Positions 6,165 to 13,923 of a stretch of 15,468 nucleotides of DNA are shown piece after piece; position 1 is the stretch's first letter; the number at the start of each line of letters is the position of its first letter. The notes beneath the pieces were generated by a model. That model was not told the origin of the DNA, searched no databases, and saw only the letters and a program-made list of their open reading frames with translations. This DNA is from Paludibacteraceae bacterium (lineage in GTDB: Bacteria; Bacteroidota; Bacteroidia; Bacteroidales; Paludibacteraceae). The position numbers and the translations under genes are program-made. The DNA lies in contig CANIXM010000009.1 of assembly GCA_947471245.1 (NCBI GenBank), positions 1-15,468 on the forward strand, written 5' to 3'.

Positions 6165-8600
6165 ATGAAGGTACTAAAATTCGGTGGAACATCCGTAGGT
6201 TCTGTCAGCGCAATTTTGAGTGTAAAAAATATTGTAGAGGCCCAGAGTGAGCCCGTAATCGTTGTGGTGTCTGCATTGTCTGGAGTGACAGATGAGTTGT
6301 ATAACATCACACAGTTGGCCGCCAAGGGAGATTCCGAATACCTAAAATGCTTCGAGCTATTGGTGAAAAATCACGAATCGGTGATTGATGGGGTAGTGCT
6401 AGCAGAGCGCAAATTACTTGTGTTGGAACAAGTGAGGAGTCTGTTTTCCGATTTAGCGAATGTTTTCAAGGGAGTTTGCTTAATCAAGGATGTGTCTATT
6501 AAAATATCTGATAATATTGTCGGTTATGGTGAGATGATTTCTTCTCTAATTGTGGCTAATGCCATCAATGAAGCTACGCATTTTGATTCAAGAAACTTTA
6601 TTAAAACTACAACCCAGTTTGATAAACATATTGTTGATTTTTCGGCAACTACTCAAGCTATCAAACTTGAATTTGCTAATGCTCCAAAAATCGTTGTATG
6701 TGGTGGGTTTATTTCTACTGACTCCAATTCCAAATTTATAACTAACCTCGGGCGCGGTGGCTCTGACTATTCTGCTGCCATTATTGCATCATGTCTGAAC
6801 GCATCTGTATTGGAAATTTGGACTGATGTGGATGGGTTCATGACAGCCGATCCTCGTATTATCAACAATGCCTATGTGATTGACAAACTGAGCTTTATTG
6901 AAGCGATGGAATTGTGCAACTTTGGCGCAAAAGTGATTTATCCACCAACAATTTTCCCTGTTTTCCACAAAAATATCCCCGTGAGAATTAAAAACACATT
7001 CAATCCTCAAGCAGAAGGTACGCTTATTTCACGCGAAAAATCGGATGAACCTGCAAAAGCAATTAAAGGCATTTCATCCATTAATGATACTTCTTTGATT
7101 ACTGTTCAAGGATTGGGAATGGTTGGGGTTATCGGTGTAAATTCAAGGATATTCAATACACTCGCCAAAAATGGTATTAGTGTATTCCTTGTATCGCAAG
7201 CAGCATCAGAAAACACCACATCTATTGGAGTGAAAAATGCAGATAGTGAACTAGCAGTTGAAGTGCTTCAAAAGGAATTTGCATACGAAATAGCACAGGG
7301 TGAAATCAATGATATTTTCTCAGAAGATGATTTAGCTACAGTGGCTGTTGTAGGTGACAATATGAAACGTACACCGGGTATAGCTGGAAAACTATTTGGC
7401 ACATTGGGTCGTAATGGTATCAATGTAGTGGCATGTGCTCAGGGCGCATCCGAAACAAATATTTCGTTTGTAACTAATCGTAGTTCGTTACAAAAAGCGT
7501 TAGGTGTGATTCATGACTCATTTTTCCTGTCTGATTATCAGGTGTTGAATTTGTTTGTAGTAGGTATAGGAACTGTGGGAGGTAGCTTGCTCGATCAGAT
7601 TAGAATGCAACAGCCAAAATTGATGGCTCATAATGGACTCAAATTAAATGTAGTGGGCATTGCCTCGGAGTTTAAAATGCTTTTTGAAGCCGATGGTATT
7701 GACTTGGATTGCTATCAAGAACAGCTGGACAAGAATGGTGGAGCAGTATCGCCAGAGCTTATAACCGCTGAGATTTTGAAAATGAATATTTTCAATTCTG
7801 TGTTCGTAGATTGTACTGCAAGCCCAAAAATTGCAGGGGTGTACAAATCCCTTTTAGAAAACAATATTTCTGTCGTTGCAGCTAATAAAATAGCTACTTC
7901 TTCAGAATATGAGCAATATGCTTACCTCAAAGATGTGGCACGCAGACGTGGAGTGAAATACCTGTTTGAAACGAATGTTGGAGCTGGTTTGCCCATTATC
8001 AATACCATCAATAACTTAACAAATAGTGGTGATCAAATTCTCAAAATGCAAGCCGTTCTCTCAGGCACATTGAATTTTATTTTTAATACCATAAGCACCG
8101 AAATTCCATTGAGTAAAGCCATTTTGATGGCCAAGGAAGCTCGATTTGCAGAGCCTGACCCTCGTATTGATTTGAGTGGAAAGGATGTGATTCGCAAACT
8201 TGTTATTTTGGCACGTGAAGCAGGTTACAAAGTGGAGCAAGAGGATGTGGTCAAGAACTTGTTTATTCCAGATAAGTATTTCGAAGGTAGTCTAGATGAT
8301 TTTTGGAACACGGTAGATGAACTGGATGCCGAATTTGAAGTCAAACGCAAGGCACTTGCTGCTGAGAATAAAAGGTGGAGATTTGTGGCCACCATGGAGA
8401 ATGGAAAATGTGATGTGGGACTTCAAGAAGTGGATAGCCTTCACCCATTTTACGACTTGCAAGGTAGCAACAACATCATCCTGATTACCACAGAACGCTA
8501 TAATGAGTATCCGATGATGATTAAAGGATACGGAGCTGGTGCAAGTGTTACAGCTGCAGGTGTTTTTGCTGATATAATAAGTATCGCTAATATCCGTTAA
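6165..8600 (+). CDS. thrA: Bifunctional aspartokinase / homoserine dehydrogenase
   Basis: This 811-residue cytoplasmic fusion catalyses the first step (aspartate phosphorylation) and the third step (aspartate semialdehyde reduction to homoserine) of the threonine/methionine branch. The kinase domain begins with KFGGTSVG (5-12) and has GGFISTDSN (180-188), LGRGGSDYSAA (195-205) and WTDVDGFMTADPR (219-231). Paired ACT-type regulatory regions at about 310-450 (VQGLGMVGVIGV, VAVVGDNMKRTPG) are the expected threonine-sensing sites. The dehydrogenase begins near 460 with the NAD(P) motif VGIGTVGG (466-473). It continues with AANKIAT (572-578), ETNVGAGLPII (602-612) and EPDPRIDLSGKDVIRKL (663-679), where Asp669 and Lys673 are expected catalytic residues. 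Length matches ThrA proteins. Unlike the usual Bacteroidota order, no thrB or thrC follows; two lipoprotein genes do. Confidence 0.96.
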   Translation: MKVLKFGGTSVGSVSAILSVKNIVEAQSEPVIVVVSALSGVTDELYNITQLAAKGDSEYLKCFELLVKNHESVIDGVVLAERKLLVLEQVRSLFSDLANVFKGVCLIKDVSIKISDNIVGYGEMISSLIVANAINEATHFDSRNFIKTTTQFDKHIVDFSATTQAIKLEFANAPKIVVCGGFISTDSNSKFITNLGRGGSDYSAAIIASCLNASVLEIWTDVDGFMTADPRIINNAYVIDKLSFIEAMELCNFGAKVIYPPTIFPVFHKNIPVRIKNTFNPQAEGTLISREKSDEPAKAIKGISSINDTSLITVQGLGMVGVIGVNSRIFNTLAKNGISVFLVSQAASENTTSIGVKNADSELAVEVLQKEFAYEIAQGEINDIFSEDDLATVAVVGDNMKRTPGIAGKLFGTLGRNGINVVACAQGASETNISFVTNRSSLQKALGVIHDSFFLSDYQVLNLFVVGIGTVGGSLLDQIRMQQPKLMAHNGLKLNVVGIASEFKMLFEADGIDLDCYQEQLDKNGGAVSPELITAEILKMNIFNSVFVDCTASPKIAGVYKSLLENNISVVAANKIATSSEYEQYAYLKDVARRRGVKYLFETNVGAGLPIINTINNLTNSGDQILKMQAVLSGTLNFIFNTISTEIPLSKAILMAKEARFAEPDPRIDLSGKDVIRKLVILAREAGYKVEQEDVVKNLFIPDKYFEGSLDDFWNTVDELDAEFEVKRKALAAENKRWRFVATMENGKCDVGLQEVDSLHPFYDLQGSNNIILITTERYNEYPMMIKGYGAGASVTAAGVFADIISIANIR

Positions 8601-8605
8601 AAAAG

Positions 8606-9130
8606 ATGTACAGCCGACAAGTACTACTTTTTCTTTTGGTATTTTTGAGTGCAGTTTTTTACTCATGTGGAAAACAAGCACCTCAATTACCCTCCAATAA
8701 AGGAGAACGTGCAGAAAGTAAAGAAGTCAAAGCCTTGTTGAAACTCAATCTTACTCTTGCACAAAGGGAAGACAGTGTGGTGGAGGTGTACGTTTTAAAA
8801 CATGATGATCAATTGGTGAAATCAGAACTTGGGTTTTGGTATCATATACAATCGGTAACCAATGGTCAACAGTTGAAAGACAAAGACTCTTGTCAGTTTA
8901 GATGGAAAGTAAGTCTGCTAGATGGTAAAGTAGTGAGGGATGAAAATCAATCTGCAGTGATGGGGCATAAAGATATGATCAAAGGACTAGAGGAAGGTCT
9001 TAAACTTATGCACAAAGGTGAAACAGCCAGATTCGTTATTCCTTGGTATTTGGCCTATGGTAGGAAAGGAGACGCTTTGGCAATTCCACCCTATACTTCA
9101 ATATGTTGTCAAGTAACTCTTTTTAAATGA
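8606..9130 (+). CDS. FKBP-type peptidyl-prolyl isomerase lipoprotein
   Basis: This 174-residue protein has a signal peptide ending in lipobox FYSC with lipidated Cys21, so it is expected on the periplasmic side of a membrane. The C-terminal half is FKBP-like. VMGHKDMIKGLEEGLKLM matches the vIpGwEealklM region, followed by KGETARFVIPWYLAYG and IPPYTSICCQVTLF, matching the iPselAYG and IPPnstLvFdVeLl strands. FKBPs catalyse proline cis-trans isomerisation and help periplasmic proteins fold. Some binding-pocket aromatics at the N-terminal side (YDG...F) are replaced here, so activity is uncertain. The closest type I recall is the GldI-like lipoprotein group, but the gliding link is only a family analogy. 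It starts 5 bases after the thrA stop, so co-transcription is very likely. Confidence 0.85.
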   Translation: MYSRQVLLFLLVFLSAVFYSCGKQAPQLPSNKGERAESKEVKALLKLNLTLAQREDSVVEVYVLKHDDQLVKSELGFWYHIQSVTNGQQLKDKDSCQFRWKVSLLDGKVVRDENQSAVMGHKDMIKGLEEGLKLMHKGETARFVIPWYLAYGRKGDALAIPPYTSICCQVTLFK

Positions 9131-9163
9131 TTTTTGATTAATACAATACTTCAAGTAAATATA

Positions 9164-9706
9164 ATGAAACAATTTTCTTCTCTGGTGTTAGTTTCACTTT
9201 TCTTTGTGACGATGATGGTTTCATGTGATGATACAAATAGCTACGCAGCCAAGTCCGCTAAAGAAAAGGCATTGATTGCTGATTTTATTAAGCGTAACAA
9301 CATTAATGTATTATCACAAATACCCATTGATGGTAATTGGAAGGATAATGATTACTTGCTGACAACTAGCGGATTGTATTATCACCAAGTGAGTCCGATT
9401 ACTAATGGTGATTCAATTGCTATCACATCAAAGAGTCTCTTTTATCCTAGATACGTGGAAAGTACCTTAGACAATCCACAAAAGGTGGAGGCGAGCCACT
9501 GGACAGTTACCGACGACCCAAATCCTTTGTCTTTTCAACTCGGTATTGATACAATCAATATGGCTGCGTTTCACATAGCTGCAAGACTTATGAAGTATAA
9601 TGATGCAGAAGCAATTATAATTGTTCCCTCCAAAATTGGTTTTAAAAACAGTATGGCATACAGTATCCCGTACCAGTACCGGATTAAAATTAAGTTCACT
9701 CGGTAA
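9164..9706 (+). CDS. DUF4827-family lipoprotein, FKBP-like
   Basis: I chose the ATG at 9164 (180 residues) rather than the TTG at 9134. It places a normal signal peptide (MKQFSSLVLVSLFF) just before lipobox MVSC with Cys21, the same position as in the preceding lipoprotein. The pattern YAAKSAKEKALIADFIKRNN after the anchor, then NGDS, the TVTDDPNPLSFQLG segment and a late IIIVPSKIGF...YSIPYQYRIKIKF, fits what I recall of the Bacteroidota-specific DUF4827 family. Function is unknown. Several segments align with the FKBP lipoprotein next door (SGLYYHQVSPITNG against LGFWYHIQSVTNG, and the VPSKIGF...IPY end against IPWYLAYG...IPPY). It therefore looks like a divergent duplicate that has lost FKBP active-site residues. 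It lies 33 bases downstream of that gene, in the same direction. Confidence 0.75.
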   Translation: MKQFSSLVLVSLFFVTMMVSCDDTNSYAAKSAKEKALIADFIKRNNINVLSQIPIDGNWKDNDYLLTTSGLYYHQVSPITNGDSIAITSKSLFYPRYVESTLDNPQKVEASHWTVTDDPNPLSFQLGIDTINMAAFHIAARLMKYNDAEAIIIVPSKIGFKNSMAYSIPYQYRIKIKFTR

Positions 9707-9722
9707 GCCTGTCGTAGAAAGG

Positions 9723-9748
9723 ATAGCACTTGTAATTACAAGTGCTGT
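9723..9748. terminator. Palindromic hairpin after the DUF4827 gene
   Basis: AGCACTTGTAA/TTACAAGTGCT (9725-9746) is a perfect 22-base palindrome, extended by T-G and A-T pairs on the outside. There is no T-run directly after it; T-rich sequence begins about 10 bases later (9758-9763). It could be a weak terminator ending the thrA-lipoprotein transcript, or a dimeric operator upstream of glmM. Confidence 0.45.
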
Positions 9749-9774
9749 GATGTAATATTTTTTATATTCGATGG

Positions 9775-9804
9775 TTGTGTTGTATGTACACTAGAATAAT
9801 TTTC
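9775..9804 (+). promoter_or_regulatory. Probable promoter of glmM
   Basis: TTG (9775-9777) is followed after 19 bases by TAATTTTC (9797-9804), one mismatch from TAnnTTTG. It ends 35 bases before the glmM ATG. Confidence 0.5.
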
Positions 9805-9839
9805 TCAATTCTTAGATAAATTCACAAATTAAGTTTTAG

Positions 9840-11231
9840 ATGACATTAATTAAATCGATTTCAGGAATTCGTGGCACCATAGGTGGTGCAGTGGGCGATG
9901 GACTCAATCCATTGGATATAGTAAGATTCACAGCTGCCTATGCCACACAAATTAAAACAACAAAAACGACAAGTTCTACCAAAATTGTGGTGGGAAGGGA
10001 TGCTCGCATTTCAGGCGAGATGGTAAATCAATTGGTCATAGGTACATTGCTAGGGATGGGATTTGATGTTGTTAATATCGGATTGGCCACTACCCCCACT
10101 ACCGAGCTAGCAGTGACTATGGAGCAAGCAGCTGGTGGGATAATACTGACTGCAAGTCACAACCCGAAACAATGGAATGCACTAAAACTATTGAATGAGA
10201 AGGGTGAGTTTCTAAATGCTAAGGAAGGTGAGCAAGTGTTGAAAATTGCTGAGGATGAAAGTTTTCTTTTTGCGGATGTGGATTCGTTGGGTCAGCTTAC
10301 TGTGGACGAGTCTTATGCCCAAAAGCATATTGATAGCGTATTGGCGCTTAAACTAGTTGATGTGGATGCCATCAGAGCAGCAGGATTCAGTGTAGCTATA
10401 GACTGTGTCAATTCAGTTGGTGGTATTGTTTTACCAGCATTGCTAGAAGCATTGGGAGTAAAGAAGATTGAAAAAATATATTGTGAGCCCAATGGCCATT
10501 TTCCACATAATCCAGAACCCCTACCCGAACATTTGACTGAAATATCCTCCCTGATGAAGCAAGGAAAAGCAGATGTTGGTTTTGTGGTGGATCCTGATGT
10601 GGATCGGTTGGCGGTGATTTGTGAAGATGGAAGCATGTTTGGCGAAGAATATACCTTGGTGTCTGTAGCAGACTATGTACTTCAACATACGCCAGGCAAT
10701 ACGGTCTCCAATTTGAGTTCTACACGTGCGTTGAGCGACGTGACATCTAGCAGGGGAGGTCTTTACACCGCTGCAGCAGTGGGAGAGGTAAACGTGGTTA
10801 AAGCCATGAAAGAAACTCATGCTGTGATAGGTGGAGAAGGTAACGGAGGCGTAATTTATCCCGAAAGTCACTATGGAAGGGATGCGCTGGTAGGCATTGC
10901 ATTGTTTCTGACAAATTTAGCAAAATCAAACATGACCGTTTCGGCATTGAGGAAGTCGTATCCGGAGTATTTTATTTCGAAAAATAAAATTGAATTGACT
11001 CCGAATATTGATGTGGATGGTATCCTTACTGTGATAAAAGGGTCTTACAAACAATATGAAGTGAATGACATTGATGGTGTGAAAATTGACTTTCCTACAG
11101 GGTGGGTACATCTTCGTAAGTCCAACACCGAACCTATTATTCGCATTTATTCTGAAGCTGGATCGCCAGAACAAGCTGAGGCTTTTGCTCAAGCTATTAT
11201 TGCTGAAATTAAGCGAATTGCGAATTTGTAA
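9840..11231 (+). CDS. glmM: Phosphoglucosamine mutase (alpha-D-phosphohexomutase family)
   Basis: This 463-residue enzyme should convert glucosamine-6-phosphate to glucosamine-1-phosphate, feeding UDP-GlcNAc synthesis for peptidoglycan and LPS. All four family elements are present. The phosphoserine loop is TASHNP, with Ser106 as the phosphorylated residue. The metal site is DPDVDRLA, with Asp251, Asp253 and Asp255. The sugar-specificity loop is GGEGNGG (331-337). The phosphate-binding loop is RKSNTEPIIRIYSE (426-439). The GEGNGG form and the length favour a GlmM-type enzyme over phosphoglucomutase. Archaeal-type GlmM and phosphomannomutase remain possible on sequence alone. A hairpin and a probable promoter separate it from the DUF4827 gene, and a strong terminator follows. 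Adjacency to lipoprotein genes and LPS-export genes fits an envelope role. Confidence 0.88.
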   Translation: MTLIKSISGIRGTIGGAVGDGLNPLDIVRFTAAYATQIKTTKTTSSTKIVVGRDARISGEMVNQLVIGTLLGMGFDVVNIGLATTPTTELAVTMEQAAGGIILTASHNPKQWNALKLLNEKGEFLNAKEGEQVLKIAEDESFLFADVDSLGQLTVDESYAQKHIDSVLALKLVDVDAIRAAGFSVAIDCVNSVGGIVLPALLEALGVKKIEKIYCEPNGHFPHNPEPLPEHLTEISSLMKQGKADVGFVVDPDVDRLAVICEDGSMFGEEYTLVSVADYVLQHTPGNTVSNLSSTRALSDVTSSRGGLYTAAAVGEVNVVKAMKETHAVIGGEGNGGVIYPESHYGRDALVGIALFLTNLAKSNMTVSALRKSYPEYFISKNKIELTPNIDVDGILTVIKGSYKQYEVNDIDGVKIDFPTGWVHLRKSNTEPIIRIYSEAGSPEQAEAFAQAIIAEIKRIANL

Positions 11232-11246
11232 GGACACGCTTTTTCC

Positions 11247-11291
11247 AAAAAAAATGGAGGCTCAATGTGAAAAAGAGCCTCCATTTTTTTT
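11247..11291. terminator. Bidirectional terminator between glmM and lptC
   Basis: The 10-bp stem ATGGAGGCTC/GAGCCTCCAT (11254-11263 with 11275-11284) is flanked by an A-run (11247-11254) on the left and a T-run (11284-11291) on the right. It therefore works on either strand. The T-run overlaps the lptC stop codon at 11290-11292. Confidence 0.9.
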
Positions 11292-11874
11292 ATTTGTTTT
11301 CATCCTTTACAGGGAAAATACCTTGTGGATTTCTGATGGTGTATTTTGTCATGGATTGGTTAGACTCGAATCCGATGCCAGTAATCACGTGGTTGACTTG
11401 AGTGATTTTTATAAATTTGTCAGAGTATATTTTTTCTGTCAGTTCATTCCAATACAATTGTTCGGTTTCGAAAAGCTCTCCTTGTAGATTGGTGGCTCTT
11501 ACCTTGCCTTTTAACTCCCATGTCCTGTCCATTTCGTCATACTTAGCATACATGCTGTGTATGTTGGCATCCACTTTCAGGTTGACATCAAATCGTTCAA
11601 GATGTATTCCCTGTGGAAACAGTTGGAATGGTTTTGGCGCTTTGTCATAAATGTACCATTGTGGTGCTGTGATTCTGTAGCGGGTTATGCCAGAATCTGA
11701 GATGACTGTGCTCACCTTTATGGCATGAAGACTCGGTATTTTGCTTCTGTCAGTCACCGCACCTATTTTAGCTTTAGGTTCTTCGGAGCAGGATGTGAAG
11801 CAGACCAAAGCCAAAAATCCCCATTTGGTAATGCCTAAAATGGTGGAAAGTCTATTCTTAAAACTGGTTTTCAA
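11290..11874 (-). CDS. lptC: LptC-like LPS export lipoprotein, TTG start
   Basis: LptC passes LPS from the LptB2FG transporter to the periplasmic bridge. The family pattern is clear: VSTVISDSGITRYRITAPQW, PFQLFPQGIHLERFD, then WELKGKVRATNLQGELFETEQLYWNE and EKIYSDKFIKI. The open frame extends to 12018, but that would overlap the coding part of the upstream barrel gene by more than 100 bases and put an odd 48-residue leader before the signal. The TTG at 11872-11874 begins MKTSFKNRLSTILGITKWGF and leads to lipobox FTSC with Cys29, giving 194 residues, a normal LptC length. No ATG lies between the barrel stop and the lipobox. It sits 37 bases after the upstream stop as the last gene of the hisG unit. 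Bacteroidota LptC is often a lipoprotein; the E. coli form has a membrane anchor instead. Confidence 0.85.
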   Translation of the reverse strand: MKTSFKNRLSTILGITKWGFLALVCFTSCSEEPKAKIGAVTDRSKIPSLHAIKVSTVISDSGITRYRITAPQWYIYDKAPKPFQLFPQGIHLERFDVNLKVDANIHSMYAKYDEMDRTWELKGKVRATNLQGELFETEQLYWNELTEKIYSDKFIKITQVNHVITGIGFESNQSMTKYTIRNPQGIFPVKDENK

Positions 11875-11911
11875 AACTGTGAAAAACTTATGTAGATGAG
11901 TGAAGTGATGA

Positions 11912-13180
11912 TTATAATTTAAGCTTAAAGAACCAAAATTCATTGGTAACCACATTGACGGTGAATTTAAAATAGTCTTCTTGAAGAAGATTCGTTGAGC
12001 CCATCTTTCCGTATTCAAATGTAGTGTTTACAATTGATTTCGAGTTTTTTAAAGGAAAACCAAATCCGAATGACAACGTAATGTTCGGTGGAGGCACTAA
12101 TCCATTTATTCTGTAATACGAGTCCGAAATACTCATACCTGCTCTGTATCTAATTTTTTCTAAGTATTTTCTACTACCAGCATTGGGTATGTATTCGGTG
12201 CCGAATGCAATTTTTGAACGATTAGCAAGGCTGTCTGTTATATTGAAAAATTGGGCTTTGCTCCATTGTTGAAGTGAATAATCAAGTGAAAGTGTAAGCT
12301 TATTGTCATAAATGTAATTGAGACCCAAACCAAACATTTGAGGTAGCTCAAATCCGCCTGTTGTGGTAACCGTATCGCCTGCTATTTGACTAACAGTGCT
12401 ATTGTTAAGTGTGCTATTGAGCGATGTTTTACTTTCATAAATTGCTCCTAAAGACAGGTAGTGTTTGGTGGCAATTGTATTAAAATATTGTGCTCCAAAT
12501 CTAAATCTATAACTGTTTACTGACAATGATTGTTGTCGTTGAGAGGGGTATGCATTGTCGGAATATGAACGTAAACTAACGGAGTTATTAACTTTCCCAT
12601 ACATGTAATATGTGTTTACTCCCAATGAAAGGTGCTTGAACAATAAGCCAGAAAGCCCTAAGTAGATTTGATTGATTCCACCATTGCCAGTATAGTTGGA
12701 GCTTGATAGGATGCTGTCTTTCAGACTAGTTGTGGGTGAAAGTTGCTTGACTGAAATGGTGGTGTCCACCGTGTTGATGTTGTAACCAGACACGGAGTAG
12801 GGCATTAGTCCGGCACTGAAGCCAGTGTTTTTGAAGAGTGGAAATTGTAGGGTTACATATTCAATGTTCCCATTCCATGTTTTTGCAAATCCATTATTGT
12901 TGTTCGAAAATCTGGATTGCTGACCCGATCCCCCAAAGTCAAACATAAATGTCATAGAATCGATTGAACTATAAGAGGCAGGATTCAAATTGTTGATAAC
13001 CGATTTGTTTCTTCCTCCAATACCTGTTCCTCCCATTGCTCTTTGAGCTCCTGAAGTAAATTCACTGATATTGCCATAGCCAAATCTAGTATAAGGAGAA
13101 TTGGTGTTGTTTTGTCCGAATGAAAACTGATAGGAGAGTGAAAAAATCAGAATGAGAAGTGGAATTTTATTTTTGTACAT
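11912..13180 (-). CDS. Outer-membrane beta-barrel protein between coaX and lptC
   Basis: This 422-residue protein has a cleavable signal peptide (MYKNKIPLLILIFSLSYQFSFG, cleavage about residue 22). A long series of alternating-residue strands rich in Gly, Ser, Asn and Tyr follows, ending in an aromatic strand (NEFWFFKLKL), as expected for an outer-membrane barrel. Early motifs NSPYTRFGYGNISEFTSGAQRAMGGTGIG and NNLNPASYSS resemble FadL-like Bacteroidota transport proteins. The substrate is unknown. I use the ATG at 13180; the frame is open to a TTG at 13189. The ATG overlaps the end of coaX by 14 bases, implying translational coupling. Placement directly before lptC recurs in Bacteroidota as far as I recall and suggests an envelope-lipid role, which is inference only. 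Confidence 0.82.
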   Translation of the reverse strand: MYKNKIPLLILIFSLSYQFSFGQNNTNSPYTRFGYGNISEFTSGAQRAMGGTGIGGRNKSVINNLNPASYSSIDSMTFMFDFGGSGQQSRFSNNNNGFAKTWNGNIEYVTLQFPLFKNTGFSAGLMPYSVSGYNINTVDTTISVKQLSPTTSLKDSILSSSNYTGNGGINQIYLGLSGLLFKHLSLGVNTYYMYGKVNNSVSLRSYSDNAYPSQRQQSLSVNSYRFRFGAQYFNTIATKHYLSLGAIYESKTSLNSTLNNSTVSQIAGDTVTTTGGFELPQMFGLGLNYIYDNKLTLSLDYSLQQWSKAQFFNITDSLANRSKIAFGTEYIPNAGSRKYLEKIRYRAGMSISDSYYRINGLVPPPNITLSFGFGFPLKNSKSIVNTTFEYGKMGSTNLLQEDYFKFTVNVVTNEFWFFKLKL

Positions 13181-13898
13181 TATATTCAAGTATGCGGTTA
13201 AGCCCGATTAGCACTAAATTTGATTCTACAAAGATGGGGTTTTTTAACTTTGTATCAAAGTAAAAAATGCTACCCCCTGTTAAAAAAGTTGAAAGTTTTG
13301 AATATTTAAGCCTCAGGTGGTCAATGTATCCATCTATTTCAAAGCATACACCATTAATAACACCACATTCTATTGCAGACATTGTATCATCACCCATTAT
13401 TGGAAGTGTTGTTTTGGGACTTGGGTTCAGTAGTGGCAGTTTTTGAGTGTGTTCATGCAGCGAGGCAAATCTCAGTTTAATGCCGGGTGCAATATTACCT
13501 CCTAAATACACACCAGATGCATCAATAAAGTCATAAGTGATGGCAGTTCCAGCATCAACAACCAATAAATCCTGATTGGGGCAGATGTGAGCAGCTCCAA
13601 TTACCGCTGCTAGTCTATCTTTTCCAAGAGACTCGGGTGTTTTGTAATGATTATCTATAGGTAATGGCGTTTGATGTGTGAGAAAATAGTAGTTCTTAAA
13701 TTGCTTCACAGTTGTCCATCTGTCGAAATTTTCATTGGTAACCGATGACATAATTAAATTTTCAATCTGAAAGTTGTGACTTAGTTGCTCCAAATCAGAA
13801 TTGGTAAATTCACGATATGATCTTGCTTCAACAAGTTTATTGTCATGAAATAAACCAATTTTGGTCGAGGAGTTTCCTTGGTCAATGCACAGATTCAT
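13167..13898 (-). CDS. coaX: Type III pantothenate kinase
   Basis: This 243-residue cytoplasmic enzyme phosphorylates pantothenate, the first step of coenzyme A synthesis. The ASKHA-type features are present: DQGNSSTK at 6-13 (P-loop-like phosphate site with Asp6), GKDR at 92-95 in TPESLGKDRLAA, and VVDAGTAITYD at 113-123 with Asp115. A late FLTGGSIFYF motif (phosphate 2/adenosine region) completes the fold. Length is normal for CoaX. It starts 25 bases after hisG and overlaps the barrel gene at its 3' end, so it sits inside one operon. Type III kinases are typically insensitive to CoA feedback; that is family knowledge, not visible here. Confidence 0.95.
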   Translation of the reverse strand: MNLCIDQGNSSTKIGLFHDNKLVEARSYREFTNSDLEQLSHNFQIENLIMSSVTNENFDRWTTVKQFKNYYFLTHQTPLPIDNHYKTPESLGKDRLAAVIGAAHICPNQDLLVVDAGTAITYDFIDASGVYLGGNIAPGIKLRFASLHEHTQKLPLLNPSPKTTLPIMGDDTMSAIECGVINGVCFEIDGYIDHLRLKYSKLSTFLTGGSIFYFDTKLKNPIFVESNLVLIGLNRILEYNVQK

Positions 13899-13923
13899 GT
13901 TCAGATGGATTATGTGGCCTCTC

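Noticed and set aside
9134..9163. 10-residue N-terminal extension of the DUF4827 lipoprotein from a TTG
   Set aside because: The ATG at 9164 gives a standard signal peptide with Cys21; the extension adds nothing recognisable.
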